A stretch of DNA of 30,723 bases, from assembly GCA_910585205.1 (NCBI GenBank), contig CAJUCC010000013.1:1-30723 (forward strand), given 5' to 3'. The stretch comes from an uncultured Lachnospiraceae bacterium. GTDB taxonomy: Bacteria > Bacillota > Clostridia > Lachnospirales > Lachnospiraceae. The stretch's first letter is position 1, and each line of letters begins with the position of its first letter. A model generated the notes under the pieces. The model was not told where the DNA came from and did not search any database. It saw nothing but the letters and a program-made list of their open reading frames with translations. Made by a program: the position numbers and the translations under genes. Shown here piece by piece: positions 24,601 to 30,723 of the stretch.

Positions 24601-25093
24601 TTATCATATAGCAGATCCGATGATTGCGGACGAGGGCGGGAGCCTTACGCCGGAGGCGCTGGATGAGAAGATCCGGGAGAGCCTGCGGATGAAAGGAATT
24701 GTAAATGAGAGCGAAGATGTGATTGCGAGACTGGACGGTGTATTCGGCAGCAAATCACAGGTGATCCCGGTGGAGCGGAAAAAGGACGGCAGTCTGGGAA
24801 GCCGTTCGGGAACGCTGCCCGTGGAGGATTTGCGCACGGTATCGGACTATGTGAATCACAAGATTCGCGGGCTCGGACAGGAAATCCTGCAGGGCGGAAT
24901 CGAAAAACGTCCCTATGCCTATGGGGCGGAAAGCGGGTGTGATTACTGCACATATCGCAGTGTATGCGGTTTTAACGAACGGATTCCCGGCTATGAAAAA
25001 CGGCATCTCGATACATTGTCCGGGGACGAAGCGCTGGAGCGGATGCGGGATGCAGCGGGCAAAGGCCGGCCGGAAGTGAAGGGAGATGCATAA
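21650..25093 (+). CDS. addB: ATP-dependent helicase/deoxyribonuclease subunit B
   Basis: AddB subunit of the AddAB helicase-nuclease, which resects double-strand breaks and loads recombination. It has 1147 residues, the normal size. The N-terminal Walker A GSSGAGKS (8-15) is kept. The iron-sulphur nuclease domain has all four cysteines: Cys776 in RYASCAYGYF and Cys1097, Cys1100 and Cys1106 in GCDYCTYRSVCGF, with the same spacing as in B. subtilis AddB. The nuclease core VIDYKSG (Asp936, Lys938) lies between. AGGAG (21633-21637) precedes the ATG by 12 bases, slightly long. The stop overlaps or abuts the start of addA, so both subunits are made together. An inverted repeat stands at 21609-21622. 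Confidence 0.95.
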   Translation: MGLQFCIGSSGAGKSERLYRDVIRWSLEEENTRFFIVVPDQFTMQTQKELVTRHPRGGIMNIDVLSFGRLAHRIFEETGGGHRPVLDDTGKSLILRRIAAGCEDRLKVMGSHMRRIGYIHEVKSAISEFMQYGIGRAELTELTAYARPRGSLYYKLQDLGVLYEAFLEAAADFVTTEGQLGLLAEALDHSEMIRGSVVVFDGFTGFTPVQNQVIRRLLLLCREVRVAVMMDGDEDAEADDGEQKLFAFSKKMIRSLRRLAEEAGVPCRPDIILQGKPVPRFRDNPGLAHLEQELFRFRNTSYTEETDAVHLLEAATPGEEVRHTCLQIRRLVREEGFAYRDIAVVTGDLAVYADYVEEAFARFGIPCYVDATKGIALNPFIEYMRSALKIRLQNFSYEAVFHFLRSGFGGIAAEETDRLENYVLRQGIRGRKRWQEAFVRRSRREPSAAEAAELQALNVTRRNLMETLEPLLAEGRTARDYVSQLYDFLVRSQAHERLARLEQEFRESGDAVREKEYGQIYRLVMELLEQIYDLIGEEEMSLQEFADILDAGFGEIQVGTIPQNVDRILVGDMERTRLKEIRVLFFLGVNDGNIPGSGSGGGIISDIDREFLAQGQWEMAPSPRQQMYIQRLYLYMNMTKPSERLYLSYARVSGEGKALRPSYLIGTVKKLFPLLQIERAQSREPWEQIEVAEDGFGVLAEQLREYAGGNPVSEPFFFTLYGTYAQNPQYRERLRTLEETAFFRYRHDPLGERLAHALYGTILAGSVSRLERYASCAYGYFLEYGLSLQERELFGFQAVDMGTLFHGVLEEFSRLLEENGTDWLHFPAELGERLLEAAVDAQAAVYGDSVLFSGARYRYAVVRIKRILRRTVFMLQDQLRKGSFRPEHFEVSFSSLSDLESLHISLSEKEKMHLQGRIDRIDTCRDGERIYVKVIDYKSGNKSLDIGAVYYGLQLQLVVYMNAAVEMIRRQETGKEVIPAAMLYYHIADPMIADEGGSLTPEALDEKIRESLRMKGIVNESEDVIARLDGVFGSKSQVIPVERKKDGSLGSRSGTLPVEDLRTVSDYVNHKIRGLGQEILQGGIEKRPYAYGAESGCDYCTYRSVCGFNERIPGYEKRHLDTLSGDEALERMRDAAGKGRPEVKGDA

Positions 25094-25094
25094 G

Positions 25095-28000
25095 ATGGGA
25101 TTTTCGTATACGGAGGAACAGCTTGCGGTAATCGACAGCAGAGGCTGCAGCCTGCTCGTCTCGGCGGCGGCCGGAAGCGGCAAAACGGCGGTGCTCGTGG
25201 AACGGATTGTGCGGATTGTCAGTGACGCGGACAATCCGGTGGACATCGACCGCCTCCTGATCGTTACCTTTACGAACGCGGCGGCCGCGCAGATGCGGGA
25301 GCGGATCAGCGAGGCGCTTGGCAGGCGGCTGGAGGAAGACGGGGACAACGCGCATCTGCAGCGGCAGCTTACACTGCTGCACAATGCCAAAATTACGACG
25401 ATTGACAGCTTCTGTCTGTTTATTCTGCGCAATAATTTCAATGACATCGGTCTGGATCCCGGTTTCCGGGTGGCGGACGAGGGGGAACTGAAGCTGCTGC
25501 GCGGTGAGGTGATGGAGGCTTTTCTCGAAGAATGGTTCGAAAAGCAGGATGCCGATTTTCTGCATTGCCTGGAAAGTTTTCATCCGGGCGGGGACGAAAA
25601 GGCGCTGGCGGAGCATATTCTGCGTCTGTATGATTTCTCACGCAGCCTGCCGTTTCCGGAGGCGTGGCTTGTGCAGGCGGCTGCAGAGTACGCACCGGAA
25701 GACGGGGAGCGTGCAGAGGACGGACAGGCGGCCCGGGAAGCAGAGGCCTGGCTTACGTTTGCCGTCGATGATATGAAAAATACCGTATCGGCCTGTGCCG
25801 CGCATCTGGAAGCGGCGCTGGCTGTCTGCGAACAGCCGGACGGGCCTTATATGTATGCACCGGTGCTGGAAGCGGAACGGGAAATGCTGTCCGCGTGTCG
25901 GGGAGAGACATTTCAGGAATACGAGGCCGGGTTTGCCCGCATAGCGTTCGGGCGGCTGCCCTCCAAAAAGGACGACAGCGTATCCGGAGAAAAGCGGGAG
26001 CTGGTCAAAGGGATGCGGACGGCGGTCAAAGATGCGGTGGAGAAGGTGCGCGGACGTTATTTTGCCATGTCATGTGCGCAGGCGTTTGCCGATCTGCGGG
26101 AGAGCGGCCGCATTGTCAGAACGGTTGTCTCGCTGACACTTGCGTTCGGCGCGCTGCTCGCCGAAAAAAAGCGGGAAAAGAATATTCTGGATTTTAACGA
26201 TATGGAACATTATGCCCTGCGGATTATGCTGGAGGAGACGGAAAACGGCCATGTGCCGTCGAAAACGGCAAAAGAGTACCGGCAGTATTTTCATGAGATT
26301 ATGATTGATGAGTATCAGGACAGTAATCTTGTACAGGAATATCTCCTGCAGAGCATTTCCGGGGAGGCAGAGGGCCGGTATAACCGGTTTATGGTGGGCG
26401 ATGTAAAGCAGAGCATATACAGATTCCGGCAGGCAAGGCCGGAGATCTTTATGGAGAAGTACGGCCGTTACGGCGATACGGGGGCGGAGCGCAGGATTAT
26501 TCTGCACCGGAATTTCCGCAGCCGGCATGAAGTGACTGATATGGTCAATTATGTATTCTCCCGGATAATGAAGCGGGATCTGGGCGGCATTGCGTATGAT
26601 GCGGGGGCGGCGCTCTATCCGGGCGGCGCCTATCCGGCGTATGCGGAGGCGGCGTCGGAGCTTTTGCTGCTGGCTGCGGACGAGGCGTCGGAGCTGTCCA
26701 GGGTGGAGCAGGAGGCGGCGCTGGTGGCAGGGCGTATCCGGCGTCTGCTGGCGTGTCATCAGGTGACGGATGCGGAGAGCGGTTTGATGCGGCCGGTGCG
26801 ATACGGGGATATTGCCATACTGCTGCGCACCAATGCGGGATGGGACGAGACGCTGCAGCGTGTGCTGAAGCAGCAGGGAATTCCGGCGCATACCACGTCT
26901 TCCAGAGGGTATTTTTCGTCGGAGGAAATTCGGACGATGCTGCATATGCTGCGGATTCTGGACAATCCGCTGCAGGACATTCCGCTGTTCGGTGTGATGC
27001 ATTCCCTGATCGGGGGATTTACGGACAGCGATATTGCAGCCATACGGGCAGCCGCCCCGGAGGCAAAGCTGTACGAGGCGCTGGAAATCCGGGAAAAGGC
27101 GGCGGCGCAGACAGCGGCGGAAGCGGCCGTGCAGGAAAAGGCTGTGCGTCTGCTGGCCTTGATTCGCACATATCGCGCGCGGATCTCCTATGAACCGGTG
27201 CGGCAGATTCTGCGGGAAATTCTGGCAGAGACAGGGTATCTGCAGTATATGACGGCATTTCCGGACGGCGGGGTGCGCAGGGCCAATCTCGAAATGCTGC
27301 TGCTGAAAGCGGCGGACTATGAGAAGACGGGAAGTCACGGGCTCTTTTCCTTTATCCGCTATATGGAACAGCTCGAACAGTATGAAGTGGATTACGGGGA
27401 GGCCGGCACGGTGGACGAATACGCGGATGTGGTGCGCATTATGAGTATCCACAAGAGTAAGGGGCTGGAGTTTCCGGTCTGCATCGTCGCGGGGCTTGCG
27501 AAACGGTTTCATACACAGGATGAGACGCGCAGCCTGCTGACGGACGTCGATCTGGGGATCGGCTGTGTGTATGTCGATCCCGCGGCACGGCTGAAACGCA
27601 GCACACTGCACCGGAATGTGCTGGCGCGGAAGCAGAAGCTGGACAATCTGGGCGAGGAGCTGCGGATTCTCTATGTGGCGATGACCCGGGCAAAGGAAAA
27701 ACTGATTATGACCGGATGTATCCCGGAGCCGGCGAAAAAGCTGGCTGCTCTCGGGATGCAGGAAGGGGAAAACGGGTGGACGGCGCCCGACGGGATGATT
27801 TCTTTTCTCACCCGTTCCGGCGCCGGGAGCCTGCTTGATTTTCTGCTTCCGGCCTGGCCCGGCGTGGTCGTAACCGATGCATCTTCCCTGCGGGCGGATG
27901 CGGTGGAAACACTCGTAAAAGACCGGTGGCGGCAGGAGAGGCTGGCGGATTACGGACAGGAAATCTGTGTACCGGCCTGGCGGGATGCATTTGCAGAGCG

Positions 28001-28703
28001 CTTTGCCTATACCTATCCGCGGGATCTGAGCCGGCTGTATACCAAAACAACGGTGTCGGAACTGAAAGCAGAGCGGATGACGGAAGCGTCGGAGGGGGCG
28101 TCAGCGCTGTTTTCTGAGCAGCGGGAGGCCTATATTCCCCGTTTCTGCGTACCGGAGGTGAAGCAGTCGGGGGCGGCCAGAGGGAGCGCTTTCCACAGAG
28201 TGATGGAACTGCTTGATTTTTCCGCCGTTCCCGTGGGCAGCCCGCAGACGGAAATGACCATTATGGTCAAAAAAAGCGTGGAAGACTTTCTGCGCAGCGG
28301 CCGGATGCAGGCGGAAGAAACGGCCTGCGTGGCTGCAGACAAAATCGGCGCGTTTCTCTGCAGCGGTGCGGCGGTGCGGATGCAGGCGGCGGCGGTGCGG
28401 GGGGATCTGCACAGGGAACAGCCTTTTATGCTCGGGCTGGCGGCAGACCGGCTGAGGCCGGAGTTTCCGCATGAGGAAACGGTGCTGATACAGGGGATTA
28501 TCGATGTATACTGGGAAGAAGACGGGAAACTGATCGTTCTGGATTATAAGACTGACCGGATAGGACAACCGCAGGAACTGGTTGCCCGGTATCGGGCGCA
28601 GCTTGACTATTACGGCGAAGCGCTGGCGCGCATCACGGGAAAACAGGTAAAGGAAAAGCTGATTTATTCCTTTTATCTGGATCAGACCCTGGAATGCCCG
28701 TGA
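25095..28703 (+). CDS. addA: ATP-dependent helicase/nuclease subunit A
   Basis: AddA subunit: a UvrD-type superfamily 1 helicase with a C-terminal RecB-like nuclease, 1202 residues. Walker A is AAAGSGKT (Lys30), Walker B is MIDEYQDS (Asp405, Glu406), and later helicase motifs include VGDVKQSIYRFRQARPE, HKSKGLEFPVCIVAGL and LYVAMTRAKEKLI. The nuclease motif is VLDYKTDR (Asp1150, Lys1152) followed by YRAQLDYYGEAL. ATG at 25095 was chosen because GGGAG (25081-25085) is nine bases upstream; ATG at 25086 lies right against that site but would overlap addB by eight bases. Both starts are possible. A GNAT remnant follows in the same frame right after the stop. Confidence 0.95.
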   Translation: MGFSYTEEQLAVIDSRGCSLLVSAAAGSGKTAVLVERIVRIVSDADNPVDIDRLLIVTFTNAAAAQMRERISEALGRRLEEDGDNAHLQRQLTLLHNAKITTIDSFCLFILRNNFNDIGLDPGFRVADEGELKLLRGEVMEAFLEEWFEKQDADFLHCLESFHPGGDEKALAEHILRLYDFSRSLPFPEAWLVQAAAEYAPEDGERAEDGQAAREAEAWLTFAVDDMKNTVSACAAHLEAALAVCEQPDGPYMYAPVLEAEREMLSACRGETFQEYEAGFARIAFGRLPSKKDDSVSGEKRELVKGMRTAVKDAVEKVRGRYFAMSCAQAFADLRESGRIVRTVVSLTLAFGALLAEKKREKNILDFNDMEHYALRIMLEETENGHVPSKTAKEYRQYFHEIMIDEYQDSNLVQEYLLQSISGEAEGRYNRFMVGDVKQSIYRFRQARPEIFMEKYGRYGDTGAERRIILHRNFRSRHEVTDMVNYVFSRIMKRDLGGIAYDAGAALYPGGAYPAYAEAASELLLLAADEASELSRVEQEAALVAGRIRRLLACHQVTDAESGLMRPVRYGDIAILLRTNAGWDETLQRVLKQQGIPAHTTSSRGYFSSEEIRTMLHMLRILDNPLQDIPLFGVMHSLIGGFTDSDIAAIRAAAPEAKLYEALEIREKAAAQTAAEAAVQEKAVRLLALIRTYRARISYEPVRQILREILAETGYLQYMTAFPDGGVRRANLEMLLLKAADYEKTGSHGLFSFIRYMEQLEQYEVDYGEAGTVDEYADVVRIMSIHKSKGLEFPVCIVAGLAKRFHTQDETRSLLTDVDLGIGCVYVDPAARLKRSTLHRNVLARKQKLDNLGEELRILYVAMTRAKEKLIMTGCIPEPAKKLAALGMQEGENGWTAPDGMISFLTRSGAGSLLDFLLPAWPGVVVTDASSLRADAVETLVKDRWRQERLADYGQEICVPAWRDAFAERFAYTYPRDLSRLYTKTTVSELKAERMTEASEGASALFSEQREAYIPRFCVPEVKQSGAARGSAFHRVMELLDFSAVPVGSPQTEMTIMVKKSVEDFLRSGRMQAEETACVAADKIGAFLCSGAAVRMQAAAVRGDLHREQPFMLGLAADRLRPEFPHEETVLIQGIIDVYWEEDGKLIVLDYKTDRIGQPQELVARYRAQLDYYGEALARITGKQVKEKLIYSFYLDQTLECP

Positions 28704-28949
28704 AGACGGGAGAGAAAGTTTACAAAAAATGATCTGGAAGCAATATTCAGAATTTACAGCGATAACGAAGTCAATCGGTTCCTGCCGTGGTTTCCTTTGA
28801 AAACGATGGATGAAGCGGAGCTTTTTTATGCGCAGCGATATGAAAGCGGGTACAGCCGGGTCTGGCGAAAATATTGGGAGCACTCCGCCGTTCATTTTGT
28901 CGAGACAGAGCAGGCGCTTATGGACAGACCCGGTTTTTCTGCAAAATAA
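28704..28949 (+). pseudogene. GNAT N-acetyltransferase remnant (start and middle missing)
   Basis: An open frame with no start codon runs from the addA stop to TAA at 28947. It translates to KFTKNDLEAIFRIYSDNEVN, then RFLPWFPLKTMDEAELFYAQ and RYESGYSR, which is the N-terminal part of a common Firmicutes GNAT acetyltransferase. It then jumps to VWRKYWEHSAVHFVETE, which looks like the C-terminal end of the same family (YxKYWxxxxxHFIE). The acetyl-CoA-binding middle is absent and so is the usual N-terminal start. The whole frame is only 82 codons against about 170 in intact members. The frame is still free of stops, so the damage may be recent. Family recognition is from memory of the motif pattern. 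Confidence 0.7.
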
Positions 28950-28973
28950 AAAGCCTTTGCAATCAAGGCTTTT
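28949..28973. terminator. Bidirectional terminator between the addA region and tRNA-Gly
   Basis: AAAAGCCTT (28949-28957) pairs with AAGGCTTTT (28965-28973) around a seven-base loop. On the minus strand it is followed by a T-rich run and ends the tRNA transcript; on the plus strand it can end addA transcription. It overlaps the stop of the GNAT remnant. Confidence 0.8.
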
Positions 28974-28976
28974 AAA

Positions 28977-29047
<71 letters not shown>

Positions 29048-29096
29048 CTGTCAGTATTGCGGCGAATCCGGTATTCGTTCCGCTGTCTGCCTGTTT

Positions 29097-29126
29097 ATTA
29101 TAGCATATCATTTGCAGAAAAGGCAA
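29097..29126 (-). promoter_or_regulatory. Promoter of tRNA-Gly
   Basis: On the minus strand TTGCCT (29126-29121), 18-base spacer, TATAAT (29102-29097), with an extended -10 TG (TGCTATAAT). The leader before the mature 5' end is about 40 bases. Confidence 0.7.
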
Positions 29127-29139
29127 GGATTTTTTTATG

Positions 29140-29193
29140 GATGCATGTCGTCCCACTTATGCACCGGGCTGCGGGCATAAGCGGGACGGCATC
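29140..29193. other. Long imperfect hairpin between asnA and the tRNA promoter
   Basis: CGTCCC-A-CTTATGC (29149-29162) pairs with GCATAAG-C-GGGACG (29175-29188) with one mismatch and a 12-base loop; GATGC (29140-29144) and GCATC (29189-29193) add five pairs across a four-base bulge. There is no T run on either side, so it is not a typical terminator. The 200-base gap otherwise holds only the tRNA promoter. Confidence 0.7.
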
Positions 29194-29249
29194 TCACTGA
29201 CTGAATTACAATCTGTTTCGGAGCTGTCCCGCAATGTGCGGAATGCCTG

Positions 29250-30260
29250 TTATAGAAGAGAAACGCCTTTTCTGCGCATTTCCGCCCGCGTCTCTTCCGG
29301 CCAGAGAGAGGACTGCACTTCACCGATATGCGCTTTGCGCAGGAAGAACATACAGATACGTGACTGTCCGATGCCGCCGCCGATGGTAAAGGGAAGCTCA
29401 TCGTGCAGGATGGCTTTCTGGAACGGCAGTTCGGCGCGCTCCGTGCAGCCTGCTTTCTGCAGTTGGCTGTGCAGAGAATTCGCATCCACGCGGATGCCCA
29501 TGGAGGAGAGTTCCAGTGCAATGTCCAGCACCGGGTAATAAACCAGAATATCCGCGTTTAATGCCCAGTCGTCATAGTCGGGCGCGCGGCCGTCATGCGG
29601 TTTGCCGGAACGGAGTGTGTCGCCGATCTGCATCAGGCAGACGGCGCCTTTTTCTTTGGTAATCAGATATTCGCGTTCTTTCGGCGTCTGCTGCGGATAC
29701 ATGTCTTCCAACTCCTGCGTGGTCAGGAAAAAAATGTCTTCCGGCAGGATTTCTTTGATGTAATCATATTGAATGGACATATATTTCTCGGTTTTCCGCA
29801 GAACTTTATAGACAATTCTGACAGTGTCCTGTAAAGTTGCCATCGTTCGCTGTTGCCGGGAAATGATTTTTTCCCAGTCCCACTGGTCCACATAGATGGA
29901 ATGGATATTGTCAGTCTCTTCGTCACGCCGGATCGCGCTCATATCCGTATAAAGTCCTTCTCCCATCTGAAAGCCATATTTTTGCAGGGCATGACGTTTC
30001 CATTTCGCAAGGGAATGAACGATCTCGGCCTGCGCATCGTTTTGCTCTTTGATGCCGAAAGAAACCGGACGTTCCACGCCATTGAGGTTGTCGTTGAGAC
30101 CGGAAGCCGGGTCAACGAATAAGGGCGCCGAAACACGCAGCAGATTCAGGCGTTCGGCGAGAAGCTTTTGGAAAAAGTCTTTTACGGTTTTGATTCCCAC
30201 CTGCGTTTCGTGGAGATTCAGTGCAGACTGGTAATCGTCTGGAATAACACATGGTTTCAT
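29250..30260 (-). CDS. asnA: Aspartate--ammonia ligase (asparagine synthetase A)
   Basis: Makes asparagine from aspartate, ammonia and ATP in the cytoplasm; a class II synthetase-like fold. The protein is 336 residues, the usual length of about 330-340. Family sequences seen include LNLLRVSAPLFVDPASGLND, the RPVSFGIK segment, KWKRHALQKYGF, GEGLYTDMSAIRRDE, DQWDWEK and the C-terminal GGGIGQSRICMFFLRK. The ATG at 30260 has GAAAGGA about eleven bases upstream on the minus strand. A promoter and an inverted repeat lie upstream; there is no T-box leader, which many Firmicutes use on asparagine genes. The only structure near its 3' end is the hairpin at 29140-29193. Confidence 0.96.
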   Translation of the reverse strand: MKPCVIPDDYQSALNLHETQVGIKTVKDFFQKLLAERLNLLRVSAPLFVDPASGLNDNLNGVERPVSFGIKEQNDAQAEIVHSLAKWKRHALQKYGFQMGEGLYTDMSAIRRDEETDNIHSIYVDQWDWEKIISRQQRTMATLQDTVRIVYKVLRKTEKYMSIQYDYIKEILPEDIFFLTTQELEDMYPQQTPKEREYLITKEKGAVCLMQIGDTLRSGKPHDGRAPDYDDWALNADILVYYPVLDIALELSSMGIRVDANSLHSQLQKAGCTERAELPFQKAILHDELPFTIGGGIGQSRICMFFLRKAHIGEVQSSLWPEETRAEMRRKGVSLL

Positions 30261-30343
30261 AAAAATGTTTGTCCTTTCATTAAAATACAGATGTTATTAA
30301 ATTGCCCGGAGGGAATTTCGATGTATATCCCCTGAAAAAGTAT

Positions 30344-30365
30344 GTATGATAAAAAATATTCATAC
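30344..30365. promoter_or_regulatory. Inverted repeat at the asnA transcription start, candidate operator
   Basis: GTATGA (30344-30349) and TCATAC (30360-30365), perfect arms separated by ten A/T bases. It covers the start of transcription predicted from the asnA promoter, a typical repressor position. It loosely recalls an ARG box but the arms are two bases further apart. Confidence 0.4.
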
Positions 30366-30367
30366 CT

Positions 30368-30396
30368 ATTTAACCGCTTTTGGAGAAGAAATGCAA
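30368..30396 (-). promoter_or_regulatory. Candidate promoter of asnA
   Basis: On the minus strand TTGCAT (30396-30391), 17-base spacer, TTAAAT (30373-30368). The -10 box is only fair. It is back to back with the promoter of the DUF1877 gene, the two -35 boxes being 11 bases apart. Confidence 0.45.
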
Positions 30397-30407
30397 GATA
30401 TTTCTGT

Positions 30408-30435
30408 TTGATCGCAAAAAGGTTTGCGATATAAT
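30408..30435 (+). promoter_or_regulatory. Promoter of the DUF1877 gene with operator-like inverted repeat
   Basis: TTGATC (30408-30413), 16-base spacer, TATAAT (30430-30435). A perfect inverted repeat ATCGCAAA-AAGG-TTTGCGAT (30411-30430) fills the spacer and touches both boxes, so a protein bound there would block polymerase. Confidence 0.65.
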
Positions 30436-30482
30436 GGAAACAGTGACCAATCAAATAAAATCGTTTGTAAGGAGGATGCCGT

Positions 30483-30680
30483 ATGGGATGTCTGGCTGTT
30501 TTATTTGCGCTGGAGGAAGCGGATGTGGAAAAACTGAGGGCGGTGGAGAGAAAAGAGCGCGCCGCTTATATGCACGAAGAGATCGAGGAAGTGTTTTTTG
30601 ACACATTTCCGGAATATCTGTGTGAACTGGACAAGTCGTGGGATGCCATGCACCGGATGTTGACCGAAGTGAATTGTTAG
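30483..30680 (+). pseudogene. DUF1877 (YfbM-like) protein, apparently truncated
   Basis: A 65-residue product that matches only the N-terminal part of DUF1877 proteins: MGCLAVLFALEEADVEKLRA, then YMHEEIEEVFFDTFPEYLCE and the hallmark LDKSWDAMHRMLT. Intact members run to about 160 residues, continuing after the LT with PLxxxxLGG-type sequence. Here the frame stops after TEVNC at TAG 30678-30680, and no continuation is seen in the last 43 bases in any frame. GGAGG (30471-30475) lies seven bases before the ATG and the promoter is good, so it is probably still expressed. It may be a broken gene or a short variant; the window ends too soon to decide. Confidence 0.65.
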
Positions 30681-30723
30681 TAAAGTGGGTTTTGCCAAAA
30701 ACAAGTGGAAGAAAAGCTGGTGT

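Noticed and set aside
29137..29538. Plus-strand reading frame of 133 codons starting in the hairpin region
   Set aside because: Mostly antisense to asnA, and has no ribosome binding site or recognisable motif.

Overview
This window looks like chromosomal DNA from a Gram-positive, gut-type Clostridia, most likely Lachnospiraceae or a close relative. The reasons are strong AGGAGG-type ribosome binding sites on almost every gene, short tightly packed operons, AddAB (RexAB-type) recombination nuclease instead of RecBCD, an AsnA-type asparagine synthetase, and a Cys-rich 'DxNGDGxCDxC' secreted repeat protein of a kind seen in that family. By eye GC is a little above half. The assignment is inference; no rRNA or marker-gene comparison was possible. 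I saw no phage, integrase, transposase, CRISPR array or rRNA. Most of the window is ordinary core and metabolic sequence.

Bases 1-6554 form a maltodextrin/starch-type carbohydrate locus: the 3' part of a MalG-like ABC permease, a first 4-alpha-glucanotransferase (MalQ), a LacI-family repressor with its own promoter and a promoter-proximal hairpin, a second diverged MalQ, and a translationally coupled secreted alpha/beta hydrolase. A CYTH-domain gene converges on this operon with a 3-base gap. Bases 7173-10266 run rightward: DJ-1/PfpI protein, an overlapping DUF1287 membrane-anchored protein, a small membrane protein and an NSS-family sodium-dependent transporter. Then come a secreted Cys/His-rich repeat protein closed by a strong terminator (10358-10913), a MATE transporter, a soluble chemoreceptor with a zinc-binding CZB domain followed by tandem hairpins, and a Sel1-repeat protein.

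Bases 15287-19194 hold a glnS - DUF2225 - MocR-type regulator operon; a small acidic membrane protein gene overlaps its end in the opposite direction. Divergent from that small gene is a TetR-MATE pair, followed by addB-addA (21650-28703). Behind addA, in the same reading frame and without a start codon, lies a degraded GNAT acetyltransferase that appears to have lost both its start and its middle. A bidirectional terminator, a tRNA-Gly(CCC) gene on the minus strand, an unexplained long hairpin, asnA on the minus strand and a truncated DUF1877 gene complete the window. asnA and the DUF1877 gene diverge from back-to-back promoters that each carry an inverted repeat suited to be an operator.

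The best candidates for something undescribed are the 18-residue Cys-rich repeat protein with a poly-His tail, the hairpin at 29140-29193, the LacI leader layout, the GNAT remnant behind addA, and the altered KMSKS loop of the glutaminyl-tRNA synthetase. No clear new multi-gene system was found.
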